64,000 nucleotides of DNA from Colimorpha sp045642445 (GTDB lineage Bacteria > Bacteroidota > Bacteroidia > Bacteroidales > P3). Location: assembly GCA_045642445.1 (NCBI GenBank), contig JAZUIX010000172.1, forward strand, positions 1-64,000, read 5' to 3'. Every line of letters starts with the position of its first letter. The stretch's first letter is position 1. The notes beneath the pieces are model-generated. The model had not been told where the DNA came from. It made no database searches and saw nothing but the letters and a program-made list of their open reading frames with translations. Position numbers and translations under genes: made by a program. This document shows positions 39,017 through 51,000 of the stretch, one piece after another.

Positions 39017-42000
39017 TATCGTACAATCATCTTGTGCATACGACGTTCGCCGTTGAATTCGATGCCATAGAAATAGACACCCGCAGGAATCTGTTTCTTG
39101 TCGAGAGTGATGTTGTGTCGACCACCATCGTAGTAGGTTGTCTTCTCGTAGACGGGTCGTCCGACAACATCATGGATGAAGAAATGGACATCGCCGCCGT
39201 AGGGCAGAGCGAACTCGATGTTGGTGGTACCCTCAAATGGGTTGGGGTAGTTCTGTTCGAGTACGAATTCTGATTCCTCAACCACAGGAGTGCCTTCGAA
39301 GTAGTTGACCACCTCGACCACATTGGTCTGGTTGTTGCTTTGATCGGCATCATTCATGATGATTGAGAAATTGGCAGAGCCCTTATACTCACGCAGCGGG
39401 TTCTTGATGATTTTCTTCCAACGTCCGCGGTCATCCTTCATATCAATTTGACGAGTCTGACCCGGTTGGTAAGTGTAGACATCGGGCGAGATGTTCAACT
39501 TGAGCGATTTACCATTGATAACCATTTGGACCTCCAAGGTTGTGTAGTAAGGAATATTACCATGGTTGGTAACAACGAAACGTACACGACAGGAGTCTTC
39601 CTGATTTTCCTCAACCAAGACCTTGTCGAGACCCAAATCGACATACATTTCCTCAAGCACAGTAGTAGTATCGTTGTCGCGGTTGTCATCATCGATATCA
39701 TACACGAAAGCGGTGATATACTCATACGCTGCAGAACGGCGAGCCAAGGTGCTGTCGAAATAGTACACACGATGACCACCCGAAGGTATGCCACCTTCAA
39801 AGTAGACAGTATCGACTTTCAAAGTGGTAGTATCCTTGTCGTACCAATAACCGGCAACAAAATTGTTAGCCACACGAGCACCGACGTTGTTGATAACAAG
39901 ACCCACCTTGTAGTTGTTGTATGGACGGGTGTCGACAAAGACACCTTCGGCCTCAAGGTCTGTCAGGGCCGTGATACCTGCAATCTCACGAGAAAGGGTA
40001 TCGTTATACGGATAGACATCCAAGTCGTATTTACACCATGTGGTCAATTCCATCGTACCCATAGTGGCACGTTCTTTATGCTGGAAAGTGTAATTGAAGA
40101 ACTCGGTGGAGCCAAGATTCCTACCCAAGTAGTCGGCAAAGCGGACATGCTCGTGAACTGGTTCGGCGCCATTGTAAACATAATAGACATCGCATTCTTC
40201 AATTTCGTTCTGACCAAAGTTACGCAGGCGGACCGTAATAGTGATGCTGTCGCCAGCCACTGCACGGTTGAGAGGAGATACGATCTGATACATATAGAGG
40301 TCGTTGGCCAAAGGAGCCAAACCGAAGTCTTTGCAGGTGGAGTCGTTATCCCAATAGAGGTCGCTGGCCACCTTGGTAAAGGCGCAGATGCCAAAGGTGT
40401 CGGGGAACTCGTTGGTGATGATGAACGGGTCGGGGAACTCGTATTCGATTTCACCATCAACAGGGATGCCGATAGTGCAAATAGATTCATAAGGCAGATA
40501 TGTGCCATAGGGACGGTAAGCCACCTGGAAATTGCAGATGCTATCGTAACCATAGTTATGAATACGCACACGAGGATATATGGTCTGACCGAACTGAGGA
40601 TCTGTGGGGTAAACAATCTCTGTGACACCCACATCGACACTACGACGTGCACGACCCATACGGAAGTTGTCGATAGCAGCACCATCACCAAAAGCAGCAG
40701 AAGCCGATGTGGTAGGAGGTGTGACATAGACAAAGCGGAACTGGACAATCTGACCAAATTCACCACTAATGATGGAGGTGGGGAATGGGAACGGGGCCAC
40801 ATAAGCACCATTCGTGGTGGTACCTGTCCAACCCTTGGCGAACTCGCCCTTCACACCGGTATTGTTGTCGGTAGCATACCAACTCTTGGCATCAGGATCG
40901 GACTCACGAGCACCTGGATTATCCACCAAATGCCACTCTCCCAGATAGTCCTTATACTCCATATAGAGGTAGCTGCCTTCGGACATATTCTCGCTTAAAA
41001 GCAGATTGATAGTGTCGGGTTTGATTTGCGAAATATCAATGAGCGGTGAGTAGAGAACGCTACGGTTGCCGTGTTTGCCTGTGACAATATTCTGAGTGCA
41101 ACTGGTGACATAAGCATTGGGTTCGGAATAGGCCGAACTGATAGTGCTCTTTGACGGGATGCCACGCTCCCAGTAGTTGCGCGTATAAGCATTGTAGCCA
41201 GCAGGGGTATACCACTTGTCGATTGTCTGGTCAAAACTATCGATAAATCGGAGTTCGACAACATAGTAACGATGGTAGCGGTAGTGCAATGTATCATTAT
41301 CCTTATGGACTGTATCACCAGCAGCGTCGACCCAGCAAGTGAGTTCGCTGGTGCCTTCATAGAAATTGAGAGAATCGAGTTCTACAAGTTCACTCGTGCC
41401 TGGTTCAAGATTACCCGTCCAATTGATGGTACCCGTTTGGGCCACATGGTGATGGTCGGACAGGCGATAGCTGATATTGGCTTGGGTGAGATCAGTGTAT
41501 CCCTTGTTGGCAAGCATGATGCCGACATGGTGAGTGTTCTCGGTCACGATATTATTGCGGGGATAAGACACACGGGTAAGAGCCGCATCAACGCTGTCCT
41601 CATGGTCGGGTTCATAGACAAAGAGCATATACTGCTGCATCTGTCCCGAAGTATGGTCTGTGGCATTGTGCAGACCGCCAACGTAAGCGGTGGAGTCGCC
41701 ATCAACCCAGACAAGCATACGCATGTAACCATACTCGGCAGAGTCGGGGATAGTAAGAACCTTCTGATACGGGCGACGGCTGTGAACCTTGACGCCTTTG
41801 GAGAGACCGTCACGAGTGACATTTTCAAAACCATCGAAATCGTACACACCGTCTCTGTTATAGTCAATGCAGACACAGAGGCTGGCAGCAGTGCTGGAAT
41901 CCGACTCTTTCTGATTATTGGCCACCTCAATGGTGAGGGTGTCGGTAGTACCATGACGGATAAAGAGTGTGGGAACCTCGGCATTGCTGGCATTATAGGA

Positions 42001-45000
42001 TCCAAGTTTCAAATTATCGTAGCCAATCATGTCAGGCATGAGGTTGTCCAGTTCATTGTAAGAAACATGGGTGATGTCGAAGCCTTCGACACTCTGAGGC
42101 TGCTTCATGTTGATAGTGTCGTAGATATTCTCAGCCAAAGAGCGGAAGGTATGGACGGTACGGAGAGTATCGTTGCCACGCTGCATATCGTCGGGATGAT
42201 AAACCCAAGCGTTGAGCGTAAAGGTAGTATTGCTGAGCGGCTGATTAATCTGAAGGAGGGCGGTGTCGAAAACATAGTCGTAATGCTGAACATTATCACC
42301 CACACGGCCTCCGATAGTGGCTCGCACAGTGTCGTGCACCTCAAGATATGTGGTACGACCATTGGCATTCATAAACTTGAAAGCGATAGGTATGTTCGAA
42401 ACAGGTTGAGAGCCATAGTTGACCACACGGAGTTTTACAGTGTCAACCTCAAGATACACACGTCCGCTTCCACGTGGCGACAACACCTCAGAGATAGACA
42501 CGTCTGTAAGCAACGGAGGATTGATGCCGACAGTGACGGCTGAATAGTAACTGGTACAGTTCTTCGAACTCAGGCAGCTGAGGTAGTAGATCGAGTCGTG
42601 GAAATATTGCGGTGTGGAGCTCCAATGGGTAGAACGGTTGTAATTGTTATTGCCGTTGTAGAAGAAGGCTCCGGAAATAGTATCGGCACCATTATTGTAT
42701 GGACGGTGCCAACGCACAACACGGCTTTCTGCCTGTGTGGCCCAAATGTTGCCGTATGAGCCGTAGTCAACCATTGTATCATGGCCAACAGGCATCTCGG
42801 GAGTGTGGTTAGAGGTAATATTGATGTAGTTAGAAGTGTCGTTGAGCGGCTTCACGTCATTATCGTATGACACCCATCCGCGGAACTTGGCAGTAATGTC
42901 TCCAATATAGTTCGTGGGATAGAGGTTAGGCATATTGGCGGGGCTCAAGTATACATCGCGTGTAGTTCCCACAGGCAGCGCGCCAGCAGCACCGAAGTTC
43001 TGAATCTCGTTGGTGTTGGAACCTGGGAAGTTGGGGAAGCTCTGAGTGGCGGGCTGGTAACAGTAGTAGTCGTAGCCCAAGGTGAAGTTGAAATCGGCGG
43101 GGAAATCCTTCTTACCATCGTTCTTCAAGGTGTACTTGATAGGCACGGCATACATGCGGCAGTGATTGGGCTCAACTGTGCTGTCGAGGGCAACACTGAC
43201 CACACGGAGGTCGTAGGCAGGATAGATGAAGAAGGCGGCTGTGTCGAAATTGTTGAGCGGATGTCCATCGGTAATATCGGGTCCGATATTGATGTTCACA
43301 ATGGTGTACTGCGTATCGACAACACCCAGAGGCGAAGGAATCTTCACGCTGTCCTCAATGAAGGTGCGGACATTCAAACGAGGCAGGGTTCGCACAACCG
43401 ACTCGGTATTGGCCTGATCTTTCATATAGGCATGCCATGTGCAGCCATTCTCGGGGGCGGTACCATTGTTATAGAAACGGACACGCACCATGATGGAGTC
43501 GGTTTCAATATTGAGTACTTCGGGGTTTGCCCCTGTCGTCACAGCAGGCATTACTGGTTCGGTTATGACAGCCACAAGGACATCGTGCGAGACGCGATTG
43601 GTGTTGAACTCATGGGCGCCAATGGTAGGTGCAGGAATCTGCGGACGGACATCACCATACACGTCATTAGTCACATCAGGGTTGTACTGGGCCTGACCGG
43701 CAAACTGGGCCAAGGCGCACTGCAAGATACTGTCGCTGACAAAATATGGGAACTCTTCAAGTGAGTTAGGATCCTTATTGTTGAGAATACGCAAACTGTC
43801 GAGTGTGGGCACATCGGCATTGGCAGCACCGCCCCATTTGGCAAATTTGCGAGCACCAGTGTTGACATTAGGCTCACTGTTCGACCAGTACACATTGAAG
43901 TTCGAACTTGCAACACAGGTATCAACAGCCACATAGTAAGCATAGCCCTTACTCTCATTGAGGAAAATATTGTTCAAAACATGAACCTGAGAGGAAAGCT
44001 GACAACTGAATGCCTTGGTGGCCGACTGATTAACACCCGCATAAAGCTTGACCGAGTTGAAGTATACACTGACATATTTGGAAGTGGAGTCAATCCAGAT
44101 ACCTGCAGATGCAAGCGAATTGACACCGGAACCATATAATGATACCATATTATTATATATGGTCACACGGTCAATGTTGGTACCCTTACAGTTGGTCACC
44201 TGGATGCCTCGTTTACCACCTGTCTGACCATCAATCAGGGTGATGAAGTTACGGCGGACACTGGCGTGATTACAATTGGCAATATTGATACCGATCTGTG
44301 CCTTACCGGCCATAGGTGATTTAGCGGCAATACTGTCGTGAGTGACGGCGAGGGTGTCGATATTGCGGACATTCACACCTTGGTTCCAGAAGTTGAGCAG
44401 TTTGCTTTCAGAAATAGTTACATTATCGCTGTAGTTGTTGCCCGAGGTGAGCACGCTGCAATAACCGCTATCGAGCACACAGTTGTTCACCGTGATAAAG
44501 TGGTTATTGTCACCCAAAACCACAATATTGGAATTGGTCGAGGTGGCGGCAATATTGGCACCATTAGCCGAGCGACATTGTCTCGAACGCATTTCGCAGT
44601 TCTGGAAGGTCACATTCTCACTATTGTCAATCTTGATGACATTGGTGAAGATGTTATTGTTAGTGGCTGACGAACCAGGAGTGTAGTTGGCATAGAAATA
44701 GATATTGTCGAAAGTGACATAGTTGGCACCATCCAAGTGCATCACGAAATTGTTGGTCGAATTCGGAGAGAACATAATCTTGGCACGGCCTGTAGCCGAC
44801 GAATCTGTCGTGAAGGTTATGCGGTTGATATTGCTTGCTCCGTCAACATGTCCGACTGTGTACTGACCATTAAAGGTCTGTTGGCTCAGCGAGAAGGTCA
44901 CATTACCTGCCACACCTGCATTAGCCAGGGTGTCAAGCGCAGTGGTAAGATTGGTGAAATCGTGGCCGGCACCCGTACCAACAGTATAAGTACCCGTGCA

Positions 45001-48000
45001 GAAACGGACATTGATAATTCTGCTGATAGTGTCGTTGCTCTCAACAGTATCACCCACAACTTTGACAGCAGCGGTTATGGTGTGTCGACCAGGAGTGAGG
45101 TGGGTGCTGAGCAGTGGCACTGTGCGAGTATAACCCAAGCGAAGACTGTCCGCATCACCGAGTGTCTGGTTCCAAGTGCCATTGTCAATCTTGTAATGCA
45201 AAGTGTAATCATCGATGGAATTCAGACCCATATTGCGTAGCACTATATCAAGATTAGTTGTGTCGCACGAAGCAATGGTCAAAGTGTCCATCGAAGCCGG
45301 CCATTCGAGGGTGGCATCGTATGGGGGCACACCCACAACTTCCACAAAGATGGCTGCTTCCTCGCTCTGGCAGCCTTCGTCGACAAATCCGAACAGAATG
45401 TCGGGACGGTTGCCGCCACGGGTACCGGAGGCCTGCTCGGCCTGGTCAGTGTTGGCCTGCTGCTTGGTGATTACGGTGTTGGCCTGAGTGGTATAGCTGG
45501 TATTCGCACCCGTACTGGGGCCTGCGGCATCCAGCGCGCGGGTAATCTCGACAACGATACTGGAAGTGCCGTCCCATTCAAAGGGAGTATCCAGATTGTG
45601 CTTCACCCAACCAATATTCGTGGCATCCAGCGTCAGATTGCTTGCGCTATACACCTGAGTGAGACCTGTCTCAAAGTTAGCATTGGCGAAGGTAGTGTTG
45701 TCGGTGGTACCCATCTTGATGGTGTAGTAATCGAATGTGAAACTGGTCACATTGTTGCCAAGACTGCTCAAGAAGAACGAAATCGATTTAATAGTGCCTG
45801 CAGAATGGCCGGCGCCCTGGATTTGTTCGGCAGAATAGAGATACTGCTCCTTGACATATCGTGTCTTGGGGTTGTAGGGCGAAGGATAGTTGTTGTTGGT
45901 CGTACTTGCCTGGGTGCCCACTTGTGTAGGAACCTCCTTCAGTGCCATTGCCTTCACATAGAAGGTGTCGGGGTGATAGATGTGTGGAGTGACAATGGAG
46001 TCGGTGGTCATACCCATGAACGTATGGCTGGCATCATACCACAGCGTGCGCACATCGCTCGGGATATTGGTGGCACGGAGCGTGAGCTGGCCGTTATAGC
46101 CTACCGTCTGGGGCGAGGCAACTAGGGGCACCTCGGGAGTGTAGTTCGAAATGAAGCTGCCTTCACTGGTGTCGTTGGAATGAGAGACATCGGTGAGGAT
46201 GCCCTCGACCCATACCTTAATATTATATATAGTATCCTGACCAGCGTGCATGTTGAGGGTCGAAGAGAAGGTGTGGTAATAATCCGACTGGGCAGCAATA
46301 CCATCAACGATCGTATCGGAGCAAGCCACGGTAGCACCATCATCAAGACTATAATTAATGATAATAGGCGACACAGCAGTCGAACCATAGTTGTGAATTT
46401 CCACATTGACAGGCTCAGCAGTAGAAAGGTTACAGCCTTCGTTGACCTCGGGTGCTTCAACCGCAAGATCCACGGTAGGCAGACCGATGACATGCAGATT
46501 AACTGCGGCACGGGCGCCCTCACAACCATTGTCGTGATAGAGGACGAGATTTTCCTCGGTCTCACCGACATGCATGGGGTTGGCAGCATTGGCCACCTGC
46601 CACAATGTAGCCGTAGCCGTGGGACTGGCAGTGGCGGCATTGGTAGGCCATGCTATACGGCGTGCACCAGCGGTGGGATTATTCGAAGTCGGGCTCTCGG
46701 GGTTGGCGCCATGGGCCAGGTCGACAGAATTGCCCTGCCACACGGCAGCAGGAACACCCTGTGCAGGCCAAGGCGAATTGGTGATAGTCATAATATTGTT
46801 GAAAGGAACAGCGTCTGCCACACCGCCACCATCACGATAAATGACGGCGAAGTTGGCTGTGAAGGCTAATGATGACAAGGCGGCTGTATTGGGGGCATAG
46901 ATAGTGCGGCTTGAATCGCTTGCAGCGGTATTGGTCTTGAACTGAAGCACCAAACTGGCACCTGGCTGGATGGTGACATTGGGGAGAACCCATGTCTTGG
47001 TGCTGGACGCACTGGCCTGCAAGATGACCACGGAGTCACCCTCCAAGTTGGCAGGATAGTCGCCACAGTTGGTCAATTCAACAGCAACGGTAGTACCGGA
47101 GTTGAACCAGTTGGGCAGCGGGGTTGTCACACCAGCATTGGTGCGGCTTACCATCACCTCGCTAATCTTCACCAAGGGGAGATTACGTTTCTGAGAAATA
47201 TATATGGTAGTATCGGCAAAAACCGGCCCAATAGTTAGCGAAGGACCATAGTAGGAACAGGCAGTGTCGTCAATATTGCTATACCACGAAATACCCGAGC
47301 GCTGCTGACGACCATTACCACTGGTGTAGTAGCTGATGGGCCAGGTGTTGATACCAGCGGTAGGAGTAATCGTGACCGAAGAATTATAATTTACATTCTG
47401 ATTAATAGCCGTAGGAGCAGGAGCCGCATAACGCGAGATGACCGTCCAAGTGTTGGTGTCGTTCAAGTCGTCGGGGTCGGCCGAGCACTTGACCCACCAT
47501 CTGATGGTATAGGTCTTATCCGAATTGTTCGGACCGCTGGGCAGACTCATGGTGCGGGTGGAGAGGAAATGGATGGTGTCCTGAGGACCGCAGTTACGGT
47601 TGGTGATGGTGAAACTCTGCACAGAAGCATTGTCGATGCTGTAGTACACCGTGATAGGAGTACTCGATGTGTATGTGTATGTGCCGCTACCCGTGTTTCT
47701 GATGGCCACTTCGACAGGAATCGACGAAGGTGCGCCACAGTAATCCTCCAACGGGGTAACAAACTCCTCAGGAGCGAAGTCCACACTCAGAGGCACCACC
47801 TCGTAAGCTCCCAAGCTGGGGGCGGTGGCATTACGGGTAGAACCGAAAAGGTCGACGGTGACTTCGGGGATGGGGGTACCCACATTACGCAGCATGGCCG
47901 AGAACGAGCGGAGGTCGACACGGCAGATGGAGCTGTTGGTGAACTGGGGGTTGCCCACCACCGAGTGCTGGTCGGTAGACACATGATTGCGCCAGTTGTT

Positions 48001-51000
48001 GTAGTTGGTATAGTTGACACCTGTGAGTTTGTTCAACACACCGCTGTTGGAATAATAGCAGTTGTAGTCGACATTCAGGGTCGATTCATTCGATCCCGGA
48101 AGGAACGAGAATGCGTAGTTGGAAGTATCGAAAGCGGCAATAACATTGTTCTTAAAGTCGATATTGCTCACCACATCGCCACCGAGGGTGGCAGCTGCCA
48201 CATTGACACGGGTCGGGGCACTCATGCGCACCGAGTTGAATACAACCTTGATGTAGTCACCCTTAATGATGTTCAACGGGGTGGTCAACATATTGGAGGT
48301 GCCATCATCGAGCGACACCAACATGTTGTTGGCCACAAGGCAGTAGTTGGAAGACGTGCCGTGCATATCCGACACACCGATGCAGCACGATCCCGTGCTG
48401 GAAAACACACGGTTGCGGACGATACGGCTGCCGTCATACACATGCTGTCCCAAGATAACATAGCTGGCATTGGTCAGCACATCGTTGGCAAAGTTGCTGT
48501 CCACCAACACCGCACTCTGGTTCACTACGCTGATAGCTGTGTTGACCTGACTGATAAAGTCGTTATAGCGCACCGTATTGTTTAGCGAGAGCATCTCGGG
48601 AGCAGCACCGGCAAGGTCGACACCTATCGTGCCGCCATAGAGGGTACAGCGTTCAATCAGCACCGAGTCGGCCTCTTCCACACGAATCAAAGCCTGTGTC
48701 GAAGAGGTGATGCTGTTACTATCGGCAAACTGGCACTCTACAAACTGGCAATGGGCACTTGCTTCGCCCAAGAGGGCCAGCACATCGCAACGGTTGTCGG
48801 TAAAACGACCGTTGGAGAAACGGATCTTATTGAAGCGGATGCCTCGGGCCTCGGAGAGGTCGACCAGTGCGGGCACATTCTCGGTCACATTCTGACGACT
48901 GCGACGGAAAGTCACAACGCCGTTGCTTTGGGCAGGCTCGAAAGTCACGATATTGGTGGCCGAGGTGCCAGGGATATAGGGGAACTTGACAACATCGTAT
49001 GTGCCAGAAGGCAGCTTGATGGTCAAGGGGCCGTTAACACCGCAGCGGCTCAAAACATAGAGGCACTTCTCCAACGAGGCGAAATGGGCGCTCGAGCTGG
49101 TGCCCACCGTGCGAACACCGCTGTAAGGGCCATCGCAGGCGGCAAACGGAGTGTTGAAAGTATTGTTGTAAGGTTCGTGGTCACGATAGCGAACATTGTC
49201 GGAAGTGAGCGAATCCTCCACCCAGGCGCTGATAGTGTGGTAACCCACAGTAAAAGTCTGGTTGTCGTTCAGGTGCACACGGACGCTGTCGCCACCGGCG
49301 AGCGTGCCGGTCCAATCGTAATAGGTGGCCACACCATTGTCTACTCTATAGCCCAAACGGACGGCATTGATGGTGTTCACACCGAAATTCTTCAGCCACA
49401 CCACCACCGAGTCGGTACCCGTATTGCAGGGCACATCATAGCTCGGATACGACATGGCGCTCACGCCGGCATCGTAAATCAGAGGCAGGTTCTTATTACC
49501 ATAAAACTGCATCCAGGGGCGAGTGTTGACCGTGCTGCCCTGCTGGAAGTTTTCATCGGTGAAGGCATTATAGCCGAGGTAGCCGTAATGGCCGGCCATC
49601 CAAAGCGAGTTCTTATTGTTGGGAGCAGCGATATGCTTGATCGAGTGAGCGATGGGGTCTGTAGATCCGCCGTCATAGTAGGTCTGCACCACAAGGTCGC
49701 CACCAGCATAGAAGAAAGTGTCCTGCAGATAGACCATCTTGTAGGAACCTGCGGCTGCCTGCTCAATGGAGAAAGCCGAATCATACACAATCTGCATAGC
49801 GGTGGAAGTGTAAGCCGTTTGGGTGGCCGTGCGGTTAATCGAATAGGGCGAGTTGGCCATACGGAACTGCACATGGGGGCGCGAAACTGTCTGGCCCGAA
49901 GAGGTCAGCTGAAAACGGAACTGGGTGATATATCCGGGGCCGTAACCCAACTCAGCCATCGTCACACTATCGTAAATCCACTCCGAGCGGTTATCGGCAA
50001 AAGCCGGGAACGGGAAAGTATTGTTATTGGTCAGCGTGCCGCTGGGTCCCATCGAATTGGTCTTGCCGCGCACGCATTTGTAGGTGAGCCATTGGCTGGA
50101 GTTCTTGGGAAAATACACGGTATTGCTGTTCACCGTGGAGTCCTTCACAATCACGTGGAAATGCATCAGCGTATCATAGCCGCAGAAAGGAATGTAGCCG
50201 ACATAGCGGTCGGTGAGGCCAACGCGGTGGAGGAAAGCCTGATGCTCCACATTGCTGTTGCCAATCTTATAGACGGCATACACCGAGTCGCTGTTGATGC
50301 CCTGCACCACCGCCGTGGTGGCATCCAGCACCAAGCGGGCGCCACGGCTGCTGGGATAGTTCAAAGCGTCGGGGTAATTGCGCATCGAAACGATCGGGGT
50401 GATAATCTGCTGGCTCGAAGCACGCACACGGATATCGTCGAGATACCAAGCATCGCTGCCGCCCGACGAAGAGCGCATACCCAACTTAAAACGGATGATG
50501 AGCTTCTTATCGGTCACCGCCACGCCCTGAAACAGCTGTTCCAAGTCGAAACGCTCCGACTTCCACATCGTGTTGTTGACCGTGGGAGTGGTGTTCCATT
50601 CCGTATAGCACTGGCGTGAGAACGAACCCAAGCTGGCAAAAACCGAACTTCCGCTCTCGGCTGTGTTGTAGTGCGAACTGTTCAGGCGGGTCCAGTCGGT
50701 CTGACCAGGCAGCTTGGCCTCAATCACGCACACCTCGGTACGGTCCACAGCGTCCACAGCATTGACATAGGCAATGTGCATGAACTCGAGAGTGAAATAG
50801 TTCAGCGTCGCATTACCCGAAAAGTCCAGGGTGTCCAGCGTCATGATGACCTCGGTATTCTGATGGGCCATCTTCATCGAACGGCTGCCTCCCGAGACAA
50901 TCGAATTCTGAATAGTAGCACCCGTCCCCGTAGCGGTAAGAGAATAGTTGACAGGAGTGCTCGTTTCAAAGTCCTGCGAGAACATTTGGAAGATCTGGGC

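Noticed and set aside
39448..40998. Forward open frame of 516 codons opposite the giant gene
   Set aside because: Same reason: it mirrors codons of the minus-strand gene and matches no family.
48751..50619. Forward open frame of 622 codons inside the giant cargo gene
   Set aside because: Antisense shadow of a beta-rich, low-stop reading frame; composition rich in His, Arg and Gly, no motif, no promoter.
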